DNA of 56,483 nt from Bacilli bacterium. GTDB lineage: Bacteria > Bacillota_I > Bacilli_A > ML615J-28 > CAG-698. Location of the stretch: NCBI GenBank assembly GCA_918272565.1, contig CAKJYW010000028.1, positions 1 through 56,483 of the forward strand, given 5' to 3'. A model generated the notes under the pieces. It saw only the letters and a list, made by a program, of their open reading frames with translations. It searched no databases and was not told the DNA's origin. Shown one piece after another: positions 49,221 through 56,483 of the stretch (positions within the stretch are counted from its first letter, which is position 1; the number at the start of each line of letters is the position of its first letter). A program made the translations under genes and the position numbers.

Positions 49221-50932
49221 TGAGAAAACACGAATACATTAGAAGTAGTGAAGAAAACCATTTGAGTTTTTACCCAAGACCTACTTTAAAAAGAAGTGAA
49301 GATGCTAATTACTTAAACCTTAATGGTATTTGGGATATAGATATTAAAAAAAGTGATATTGAAAATATCGATATAAAAAATATCACTTTTAATAAAACAA
49401 TCAATGTTCCATACCCTGTTGAGTCTTACGCTAGCGGAATTGAGTATGATTTAAGTGGTGATGAGGTTTTAATTTATCACAAAAGCTTTGAATATCTTTC
49501 CACAAAAGAAAAGACGATTCTTCATATTGATGGAGCTGATAATCACACAGTTGTTTATTTAAACGGAGAAAGAGTCGGCGAAAACATTGGAGGGTATTTA
49601 CCTTTTAGTTTTGATGTTAGTAGATTAATTAGAAAAACAAACGATTTAATTGTTATAGTTAGTGATAATCTAGATTTTAATTATCCTTATGGCAAGCAAT
49701 CAAAGGAAAGCCATGGCATTTGGTATACTAAATGTAGTGGTATTTGGAAAAGCGTTTGGCTTGAAAGCGTAGATAGTGATGCTATTACTAAAATAAAGAT
49801 TGATACTGATATTGATAAAAAAGAATTAAAGATTGACTTTTTTAAAGAAGAAAAAGCATCTATAAAGATTATTTTTAATAATGAATTAATAAGAAAAATC
49901 GATGAATATAAATCAAATGAAGTAATCAAGTTTGATAGCATCAATTTATGGAGCCCTGAAGAGCCTAATTTATATGATTTAGTTATTAGTTATAAAGATG
50001 ATAGCGTTAAGTCTTATTTTGCTTTCCGTAAGATTAGTATTGTAGAGCATAATGGGTTTAAAGTTTTCGCTTTAAACAATAAACCTTATTTTATGCATGG
50101 GCTACTTGATCAAGGATATTATCCTGAATCGCTTCTTGCTATTAGTAGTATAGAGACTTTAGAAAGCGACTTAAAGAAAATAAAAGAATATGGTTTTAAT
50201 ACTTTAAGAAAGCACATCAAGATAGAAGAAGAGATTTGGTATTATCTATGTGACAAACTTGGAATCATCGTTTGGCAAGATTTTGTTAATTCCTTTAAAT
50301 ATAATTTCTTCTTTGATTCTGCCTTACCTACAATAGGTTTAAAAGGTAAAAGCTTAAAAATAGCGTCTTATAAAAGAGAAGCAAAAGATTTCTTTACCAA
50401 TCATTCTATTGAAACCATCGAGTATTTATATAATCACCCTTCAATTGTCCTTTGGACTATATTTAATGAGGGATGGGGACAATTTGAAACTAAAAAAGTT
50501 TATGATTTAATAAAACCTCACGATTCTACAAGAATCTTTGATAGTGCTAGTGGTTGGTTTAACGATCATAAGGAAAGAGAAATCGAAAGTAAGCACATTT
50601 ATTTTAAACCAATTAAGATTAAAAAGACTTACGATAAGCCTTTAGTGATTAGTGAATTTGGTGGATATGCGCTTAAAATAGATAACCATACTTATTATGA
50701 TAAAGCTTTTGGTTACAAAGTATTTAATACGCAAGAGGAATACAATGAAGCATTGTTTGATTTATACAAAAATGATATCTATGAAAACATTAAAAAAGGT
50801 GTTTGTGCTTCGATTTATACTCAAGTAAGCGATGTTGAAGAAGAGATTAATGGAATTATGACCTATGATCGAAAGGTTATGAAACTAGATAAAGAGGTAG
50901 CTATTAAGATTAGCAAGATGCTTAAATTATAA
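49220..50932 (+). CDS. Glycoside hydrolase family 2 enzyme
   Basis: The 570-residue protein has the GH2 order: sugar-binding jelly roll (about 15-185; NLNGIWDIDI, VYLNGERVG, SHGIWYTKCSGIWKSVWLE), Ig-like domain (about 190-270) and TIM barrel (about 275-570). The acid/base Glu is Glu417 in NEGWGQ and the nucleophile Glu479 in SEFGG. It lacks the extra C-terminal domains of LacZ, resembling short beta-glucuronidase/galactosidase-like enzymes; specificity unknown. No signal peptide, so cytoplasmic. TAATG overlap with the amidase gene. Confidence 0.9.
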   Translation: MRKHEYIRSSEENHLSFYPRPTLKRSEDANYLNLNGIWDIDIKKSDIENIDIKNITFNKTINVPYPVESYASGIEYDLSGDEVLIYHKSFEYLSTKEKTILHIDGADNHTVVYLNGERVGENIGGYLPFSFDVSRLIRKTNDLIVIVSDNLDFNYPYGKQSKESHGIWYTKCSGIWKSVWLESVDSDAITKIKIDTDIDKKELKIDFFKEEKASIKIIFNNELIRKIDEYKSNEVIKFDSINLWSPEEPNLYDLVISYKDDSVKSYFAFRKISIVEHNGFKVFALNNKPYFMHGLLDQGYYPESLLAISSIETLESDLKKIKEYGFNTLRKHIKIEEEIWYYLCDKLGIIVWQDFVNSFKYNFFFDSALPTIGLKGKSLKIASYKREAKDFFTNHSIETIEYLYNHPSIVLWTIFNEGWGQFETKKVYDLIKPHDSTRIFDSASGWFNDHKEREIESKHIYFKPIKIKKTYDKPLVISEFGGYALKIDNHTYYDKAFGYKVFNTQEEYNEALFDLYKNDIYENIKKGVCASIYTQVSDVEEEINGIMTYDRKVMKLDKEVAIKISKMLKL

Positions 50933-50951
50933 AAAAAGGAGATGAGGTTAA

Positions 50952-52226
50952 ATGTTTAATACACTGTATTGGATTAACGCTATTTTTATGAGCGTTGTTT
51001 CAGTTATTTATTTTAACCAAATATTTAATCTCATTGTTTCTATTTTTACTAAAGTTAAGAAGTATGAAGATGCAAAAGAGAGTCATAATTATGCATATCT
51101 AATTTGTGCAAGGAACGAAGAGGGTGTAATTAGTGATTTAATTAATAGCATTTATAGCCAAGATTACCCTAAAGAACTCATGCATGTGTTTGTTGTGGCA
51201 GATAATTCGCTTGATGCAACAGCTATTAATGCTAAAAACGCTGGAGCCATCGTCTTTGAGAGAACAGATAAAGAGTTTGTTGGGAAAAGCTATGCAATGG
51301 ACTGGGCATTAAATAAGATTATTAATGAATATAGCGATTTAAAAATCGAAGCTTTTATCATTTTAGATGCTGATAATTTAGTTGATATTAATTTCACTAA
51401 AGAAATGAATAAAGCTTTTGATTACGCTATTAACAATAAGAAAACCAAAGTGATTACTGGCTTTCGTTCTTCAAAGAACTTTAAAGCTAGTTGGGTTTCA
51501 GCAGGTAGCAGTTACTTACAATTAAGAGAAGCACGTCAAATGCATCACTCAAGGAGCGCTTTAGGTGTTGGAACTTATGTTTCTGGAACAGGTTATTTAG
51601 TTGATTATGACGTTATAAAGAACCAAGGTGGATGGCCTTATCATACATTAGTAGAAGATATTGAGATTTCTACTGATTTAACAGCAAAAGGTGAAAAAAT
51701 ATTGTTTTGTGAAGATGCCATATTTTATGATGAGCAACCAACGACACTAAAATATTCATGGCGTCAGAGGATGAGATGGTGTAGAGGAACACATCAAGTA
51801 TTTAAAAGATACTTTTTTAAGCTTTTAAAAAGCTTACTAAAGAAACCTACACTAACTAAATGGGGAATGTTAGTTCACATTTTGCCACTTCCTGCATTAT
51901 CATTCCTTTGGATCTTAGTTTATATGTTTATTGGTGGACTTTATTCAATTATCTATAATGTACCATTTGCTGAATATTTTAATGGCTGTATGTTATTTGC
52001 TTTAATGGATATAGCAGGGTCACTTGCTTTTGCATTTCTTGTTGGGATTGTAGCAATGATTGAAGAATGGAAAAAAATCGATGCAAGTTGGTTTTTAAAG
52101 ATTCTTTATTTAATTACTTTCCCAATCTTTATGGGTTTATATCTTCCTATTACAACATTTGCTTTATTTGTTAGAGTAAGATGGAAAGAAATAAAGCATG
52201 TTAATTATGATAAGAAGAAGGCATAA
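50952..52226 (+). CDS. Membrane glycosyltransferase family 2
   Basis: The 424-residue protein has an N-terminal helix (about 5-28), a GT-A domain with ICARNEE, LDADNL (the DxD), TLVEDIEIS and QRMRWCRG (the QxxRW product-binding motif), and about three C-terminal helices. This architecture is that of processive or lipid-directed GT2 synthases such as hyaluronan or beta-glucan synthases. It likely extends a surface polysaccharide or glycolipid. AAAAGGAG lies upstream. Last gene of the operon with GH2 and amidase. Confidence 0.88.
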   Translation: MFNTLYWINAIFMSVVSVIYFNQIFNLIVSIFTKVKKYEDAKESHNYAYLICARNEEGVISDLINSIYSQDYPKELMHVFVVADNSLDATAINAKNAGAIVFERTDKEFVGKSYAMDWALNKIINEYSDLKIEAFIILDADNLVDINFTKEMNKAFDYAINNKKTKVITGFRSSKNFKASWVSAGSSYLQLREARQMHHSRSALGVGTYVSGTGYLVDYDVIKNQGGWPYHTLVEDIEISTDLTAKGEKILFCEDAIFYDEQPTTLKYSWRQRMRWCRGTHQVFKRYFFKLLKSLLKKPTLTKWGMLVHILPLPALSFLWILVYMFIGGLYSIIYNVPFAEYFNGCMLFALMDIAGSLAFAFLVGIVAMIEEWKKIDASWFLKILYLITFPIFMGLYLPITTFALFVRVRWKEIKHVNYDKKKA

Positions 52227-52232
52227 AAAAAG

Positions 52233-52258
52233 CTCCTTATAAAATAAGGAGTTTTTTT
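52233..52258. terminator. Bidirectional terminator between GT2 and MATE genes
   Basis: An 8-bp stem (52233-52240 with 52244-52251), loop AAA, A-run left, seven T right; between convergent genes. Confidence 0.9.
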
Positions 52259-53654
52259 ATCGTTCAATAGTAGTTAATTGTTTAAATACTTTTTTAGATA
52301 CTACTAAATATGTTACAAAATGTACCAAGAATGTGATCGTCCAGCTAATTGGGTATGATACATAAAGCATGTTTAGATCAGTTACATCCTGGAAAGAAGA
52401 ATATTGATAGAAGAATCCTAAAATCCAAGCAACTCTAAATCCACACACCCCAACAATCGATACGATCATTGGCATTACCGAGTAACCTATTCCTCTTAAG
52501 ATCCCAACCATTACGTCCATTATGCCACAGAGGAAATATGGTAAAGTTAGGTAATGAAGTCTAATATATGCTACTTCAATTTCAACTGGTACTTTAGTAT
52601 AAAGTGAAATAACACTACGTCCAAACCAAAATAGTGGTTGACCGATGATTAAAGCGAACATTGTAACAATTATTAATGAATATAAAGTTACTTTTTTGAT
52701 GTTTTTAACGTTTCTTGCTCCGTAGTTTTGACCAGTAAAAGCTAGTGATGCATGATATACAGAGTTCATTGATGTGTAAACGAAGCCTTCTATTGATTGG
52801 GCTGCAGTGTTACCATTCATAGCTACTGTACCAAACATATTTACTGATGACTGAATCAAAACATTTGAAATAGAGAAAATTGATGATTGGATTCCGGCAG
52901 GGAGTCCAATTTTAATGATTTGCTTTAATTCGTTAAGACTAATCTTAAGTTCTTTTAATTTTAGTTTGTAACACTCATTTGTCTTAATTAGAGTAACAAT
53001 TATCATTAAGAATGATAAGAATTGACTGATTACAGTTGCCATTGCAACACCGGCAACGCTTAAGCGAAAGACGATAACAAATAAAAGGTTAAGTAAGACA
53101 TTTACAAATCCTGATATTGTTAAGAAATAAAGGGGACGTTTTGTGTCTCCTACGGCTCTTAGGACGGCTGCTGCAAAGTTATAACATAGGTTAAATGGCA
53201 TTCCCACAAAATATATTCTTAAGTAGATCCTAGATAACTCTAGATCATTATTCATTAAAAGAAGTAGTTCTTTACAGAATAAGAATCCCAAAATTCCTAG
53301 AACAATTCCTATTAAAAAACTCATTAGAATTGATGTGTGGACTACTTTACCAACTCTATTTTTCTCATTTGCCCCAAATAGCCTTGCACAAACAACATTG
53401 GTTCCTACTGATAATCCCATAAATAGATTTATAAATAGATTAATCAGTGAACCTGTTGAGCCAACAGCACCTAGGGCTTCACTATCACCACTAAAGTTCC
53501 CCACAACAATCAAGTCTGCTGTGTTATAAAGTAGTTGTAAGATACCCATTAAAGCTAGGGGAATAGAGAACCTAATGATCTTTATAAATAGGTTTCCATT
53601 CACCATATCTATTTCATATCTTTTTTGTCTTTTTGGTTTAATATTTTCTTCCAT
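52257..53654 (-). CDS. MATE-family efflux protein
   Basis: The 465-residue, 12-helix protein starts with PLALMGILQLLYNTADLIVVG, typical of the DinF/NorM-type MATE branch in Firmicutes, and has the second-half repeat GLPAGIQSSIFSISNVLIQ. These exporters use Na+ or H+ to expel cationic drugs or metabolites. The start has only a weak AGAAGA site. A minus-strand TATAAT at 53684-53679 is a likely -10. Substrate unknown. Confidence 0.9.
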   Translation of the reverse strand: MEENIKPKRQKRYEIDMVNGNLFIKIIRFSIPLALMGILQLLYNTADLIVVGNFSGDSEALGAVGSTGSLINLFINLFMGLSVGTNVVCARLFGANEKNRVGKVVHTSILMSFLIGIVLGILGFLFCKELLLLMNNDLELSRIYLRIYFVGMPFNLCYNFAAAVLRAVGDTKRPLYFLTISGFVNVLLNLLFVIVFRLSVAGVAMATVISQFLSFLMIIVTLIKTNECYKLKLKELKISLNELKQIIKIGLPAGIQSSIFSISNVLIQSSVNMFGTVAMNGNTAAQSIEGFVYTSMNSVYHASLAFTGQNYGARNVKNIKKVTLYSLIIVTMFALIIGQPLFWFGRSVISLYTKVPVEIEVAYIRLHYLTLPYFLCGIMDVMVGILRGIGYSVMPMIVSIVGVCGFRVAWILGFFYQYSSFQDVTDLNMLYVSYPISWTITFLVHFVTYLVVSKKVFKQLTTIER

Positions 53655-53718
53655 ATTTATATTCTTCTATATGCAAATATTATACTCTTTTTTTAGATTG
53701 TTGCATAGATGAAAACAT

Positions 53719-53731
53719 TGTCAATTTGACA
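53719..53731. repeat. 13-bp palindrome between MATE and trkA
   Basis: TGTCAA-T-TTGACA is a perfect inverted repeat in the divergent intergenic region, about 40 bases upstream of the trkA -10 and 35 bases upstream of the MATE -10. It looks like a small regulator site. Confidence 0.5.
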
Positions 53732-53746
53732 CAAGAAAAAACGTAT

Positions 53747-53775
53747 TTGTCTTTTTGGTTAAGAAGTGATATAAT
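53747..53775 (+). promoter_or_regulatory. Promoter of trkA-trkH
   Basis: TTGTCT (53747-53752), 17 bases, TATAAT (53770-53775) with TGA before it. Confidence 0.75.
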
Positions 53776-53799
53776 AAGGAACAATGGAAGTATAAAAAT

Positions 53800-55158
53800 A
53801 TGAGAATTATTATTGTTGGATTAGGAAAAATAGGTGTTTCAGTATTGGAACACATATCAAAAGAAGGTCATGATTTGTGTATTATCGATAGCGATAGCAA
53901 TATCGTAAGTGGCTTAGTTGACACATATGATATTTCTGGAGTTACCGGAAATGGCGCAAGTTATGACATTTTGATGAAGGCTGAGTGTGCTAAGGCTGAC
54001 CTTGTAATCACATGCACTTCAACTGATGAAGTTAACTTACTTGCATGTTTGGTTGCTAAGAAGATTGGTGCTAAACACACAATTGCTCGTATTCGTAATC
54101 ATGATTACTATAAACAAATCAATATGATGAAAGAAGATTTAGGTTTATCAATGATTATTAACCCTGAGCAAGAAGCCGCAAACGAAATTGGTAGGATTTT
54201 AGACTTTCCTCAAGCAAATAAGATTGATACCTTTGCTAAAGGTAAAATCGATTTGATGGAAATATTAATTAGTGATGATAATTTGCTTTGTGGGATGACG
54301 CTCCAACAAATCCGTCAAAAATACCAATTCCAAGTTCTAGTTTGTGCTGTTCAAAGAGGAGAAGATGTCTTCATTCCTGGTGGTGATTTTAGAATCGAAG
54401 CCAAAGATAAGATTCATGTAACTGCTCCTCGTGATGAAATCATCAAACTTCTTGATAAATTAGGAATGATTAAAACTAAAATCAAGTCAGTTATGATTAT
54501 CGGTGGTAGTAAGATTGCTTTCTACTTAGCTAGTAATTTACTTGATAGTGGTTATAGAGTAATAATCGTTGATAATGATAAGAAACGTTGCGATGAATTA
54601 GGATTATTACTTCCTGGTGTTGATATTATATGTGGAGACGGAACTGATCAAGATTTATTAATCGATGAAGGAATTAATGAAGTTGATGCTTTCATTGCAT
54701 TAACTGGTATGGATGAAGAAAACATCATCACATCAATGTTTGCTAATGGAATTAAAGTTCCTAAAGTTATTTGTAAAATCAATCGTACAAGTTTAGTTTC
54801 CATGGCTGAGTCAACAGGTGTAGCTAGCATTGTTTCGCCAAAGAGCATTGCTGGTAACCGCGTTGTTAGTTACATTAGAGCCTTAGGTGCTAGTCACGGT
54901 AGTGGTGTTGTAACTCTATATAAGCTAGTTAATAACGAAGTTGAAGCGATGGAATTTAATGTCAATAGTGTAGGAAGATTCGAAGATATTCCTATCAAAG
55001 ACTTGAATATGAAGAAAGGAATTCTGATTTGTTCAATTATTAGAGGTGATAAATCATTTATCCCTAGTGCCAACGACTATATTAAAGAAGGCGATAGTAT
55101 CATCATCGTTACTAATAGGCACATAATTGAAAAATTAGATGATATCCTGATTGATTAA
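53800..55158 (+). CDS. trkA: Trk potassium uptake regulator TrkA
   Basis: The 452-residue protein is the full two-unit TrkA: RCK_N with IVGLGKIGVSVLE and acidic IIDSD at the end of strand 2 (NAD-type), RCK_C (about 140-225), then a second RCK_N with a degenerate loop (IIGGSKIAFYLA) and a second RCK_C (about 370-452). It forms the cytoplasmic gating ring of TrkH and responds to nucleotides. GGAAG precedes the ATG. The trkH gene follows after 2 bases. Confidence 0.94.
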   Translation: MRIIIVGLGKIGVSVLEHISKEGHDLCIIDSDSNIVSGLVDTYDISGVTGNGASYDILMKAECAKADLVITCTSTDEVNLLACLVAKKIGAKHTIARIRNHDYYKQINMMKEDLGLSMIINPEQEAANEIGRILDFPQANKIDTFAKGKIDLMEILISDDNLLCGMTLQQIRQKYQFQVLVCAVQRGEDVFIPGGDFRIEAKDKIHVTAPRDEIIKLLDKLGMIKTKIKSVMIIGGSKIAFYLASNLLDSGYRVIIVDNDKKRCDELGLLLPGVDIICGDGTDQDLLIDEGINEVDAFIALTGMDEENIITSMFANGIKVPKVICKINRTSLVSMAESTGVASIVSPKSIAGNRVVSYIRALGASHGSGVVTLYKLVNNEVEAMEFNVNSVGRFEDIPIKDLNMKKGILICSIIRGDKSFIPSANDYIKEGDSIIIVTNRHIIEKLDDILID

Positions 55159-55160
55159 TT

Positions 55161-56483
55161 ATGAAATTTAAAGTTATACTGAATTACATTGGTAGAATTT
55201 TACTGCTTGAAGCAGCAGTAATGATTCTACCTTTGATTGTTTCATTGTTATATCAAGAAGGATTTAGGCTCTACATTTCATTCTTAATTCCAATAGCAGT
55301 TGCTAGTGGAACAGGGCTTTTATTAAATATTAAAAAAACAAAAAGTAAATTAAGAGCAAAAGAAGGATTTGTAATAGTAGCCTTAAGCTGGATTCTTATG
55401 TCACTAGTTGGATCTATTCCACTGATGGTATCTGGTGACATTCCTAATTTCTTTGATGCATTCTTTGAAATAACTTCAGGTTTCACAACAACTGGTGCTT
55501 GTGTATTAAATAATGTTGAACTATTACACAAAAGCATAATGTTTTGGCGATGCTTTAGTCACTGGTTAGGTGGAATGGGTATATTAGTTTTAATCCTTGC
55601 CTTCATTCCTGAAGATAGCGATGGAACTACTGTTCATATCTTAAGAGCAGAGAGCCCTGGACCACAAGTTGGTAAACTTGTTAGTAAGATGAGAGTATCA
55701 TCAAGAATCCTTTATTTGATTTATATTGGCATTACTTTGATTGAATTGATATTCTTGCTTGTAGGACCTGATAAAAATATCGGGTTGTTTGAAGCAACAG
55801 TAATATCATTTTCAACTGCAGGAACTGGTGGTTTTGCCCCACTATCTACAAGTATCATTACATATTCAGCTTACACTCAATATGTAATTGCATGTTTTAT
55901 GCTTGTATTTGCGGGGAACTTTACTTTATATTATTTAGTTTTAATAGGAAAAGTAAAAGAAGCTCTTAAGAGCGAAGAACTTCACTGGTATTTGTTCTTC
56001 ATCATCGGTTCAGTTATCATCATTTGTTCAAATATTTTTAGATTATATAACACTTTTGAAGAAGCATTTAGGTTATCATTCTTTGAAGTTGCTACAACTA
56101 TTTCAACAACCGGCTTCACAGTCGTCGATTATTCGGTTTGGCCATCTGTTGCTAAATGGGTAATTGTAATGCTTATGCTTGTTGGTGGATGTGCTGGTTC
56201 AACAGGTGGAGCAATCAAAGTATCACGTTTTGCGATTCTTTTTAAGACTGCTTTTTATAAGATTAAGAAGATGATCAACCCAAGACATGTTCATGTTGTG
56301 AAGTTTGAAGGAGCTCCACTTAGTAGTGAAGTGATCGATTCAACACAAAACTTCTTTATTGTTTATATTTTGCTTGTTGGTACAATTACACTTGCTATAT
56401 CTTTGCTTAACCCAACGATCGACATCTTGTCTAACCTCACCGCAACACTTTCATGTATCGGTAATGTTGGACCAGCTATGGGA
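55161..56483 (+). CDS. trkH: Trk potassium transporter TrkH, 3' end missing
   Basis: The frame starts with ATG 55161 and is open to the last base (441 residues seen of about 480). It shows the four pore-loop filters of TrkH: TSGFTTTGA (about 112-120), STAGTGGFAP (about 215-224), ISTTGFTV (about 313-320) and CIGNVGPAMG at the window edge. It moves K+ through the cytoplasmic membrane under TrkA control. The 2-base gap to trkA shows one operon. Confidence 0.94.
   Translation, partial: MKFKVILNYIGRILLLEAAVMILPLIVSLLYQEGFRLYISFLIPIAVASGTGLLLNIKKTKSKLRAKEGFVIVALSWILMSLVGSIPLMVSGDIPNFFDAFFEITSGFTTTGACVLNNVELLHKSIMFWRCFSHWLGGMGILVLILAFIPEDSDGTTVHILRAESPGPQVGKLVSKMRVSSRILYLIYIGITLIELIFLLVGPDKNIGLFEATVISFSTAGTGGFAPLSTSIITYSAYTQYVIACFMLVFAGNFTLYYLVLIGKVKEALKSEELHWYLFFIIGSVIIICSNIFRLYNTFEEAFRLSFFEVATTISTTGFTVVDYSVWPSVAKWVIVMLMLVGGCAGSTGGAIKVSRFAILFKTAFYKIKKMINPRHVHVVKFEGAPLSSEVIDSTQNFFIVYILLVGTITLAISLLNPTIDILSNLTATLSCIGNVGPAMG

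Noticed and set aside
53726-53731. Perfect TTGACA as -35 of trkA
   Set aside because: No -10 lies 16-18 bases downstream; TTGTCT at 53747 has correct spacing to TATAAT.
1-56483. CRISPR array or defence cluster
   Set aside because: No regularly spaced repeat array and no cas-like protein; the DUF4143 ATPase and DUF2971 protein alone are not enough to claim a defence system.

Overview
The window is AT-rich chromosomal DNA (about one third G+C by eye) from a low-GC Gram-positive-type bacterium. It carries the infC-rpmI-rplT ribosomal operon with a Bacillota-type leader, Shine-Dalgarno-led genes, Gram-positive-style lipoproteins, a pdp-type nucleoside phosphorylase and a PTS-IIC-like membrane domain. 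TGA is used as a stop (e.g. 18231-18233, 18576-18578) and Trp is TGG, so the code is standard and this is not a code-4 Mycoplasma. A gut Bacilli lineage (Erysipelotrichales, Acholeplasmatales or RF39-like) is my best guess, but the sequence alone does not fix it. Ferredoxin-dependent 2-oxoacid oxidation and the absence of respiratory genes here suggest an anaerobe. I saw no CRISPR array, transposase or prophage.

Layout. 1-3646: end of a CDF cation exporter, a phosphoglucomutase and an M24 aminopeptidase. 3759-6663: four overlapping genes, two membrane-anchored ectodomain proteins plus a minimal ABC exporter (ATPase and permease). 6721-10991: two lipoproteins with bacterial Ig-like (Big_2) repeats, the second ending in a NagZ-like GH3 domain. 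11024-12385: infC-rpmI-rplT behind an attenuator-type leader; infC appears to start at AUU. 12419-16495: a HAD phosphatase on the minus strand and a 1057-residue CvpA-like membrane protein with a long repeated tail. 16496-19281: tRNA-Cys and a small, very AT-rich accessory island (ORF remnant, DUF4143-type ATPase, ASCH protein, GNAT). 19326-23153: hybrid histidine kinase paired with a solute-binding lipoprotein. 23306-30858: an Asp/Ala-exchanger-family transporter, then a ferredoxin-dependent 2-oxoacid oxidoreductase (four subunits), succinyl-CoA synthetase and glutamate dehydrogenase. Together these form a plausible glutamate to 2-oxoglutarate to succinyl-CoA to succinate + ATP route. 31036-33498: DUF2188 protein and a PTS-EIIC/EAL fusion.

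33540-37484 (minus): histidine phosphatase, acyltransferase with zinc ribbon, VTT-domain protein and YfcC carrier in one operon. 37584-42362: nucleoside phosphorylase, MscL with an unusual cytoplasmic insert, M42 peptidase, membrane protein with RCK_C domains, Nudix hydrolase and tRNA-Leu. 42468-45496: ArsB/CitM-like transporter, a second VTT protein and an S11-type serine peptidase without a signal peptide. 45539-47123: Y-family polymerase plus YolD-like partner. 47161-52226: DUF2971 protein (probable second AUU start), amidase, GH2 and membrane GT2 in one operon. 52257-56483: MATE exporter (minus), then TrkA and the start of TrkH.

The strongest candidates for something little described are the four-gene ABC system with two ectodomain proteins, the two signalling proteins built on transporter parts (HK-SBP pair, EIIC-EAL fusion), the CvpA-like repeat protein, the MscL insert, the AUU-started DUF2971 gene and a 34-bp near-perfect palindrome between tRNA-Leu and a transporter gene. 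All functions are read from motifs by eye; no database search was run.
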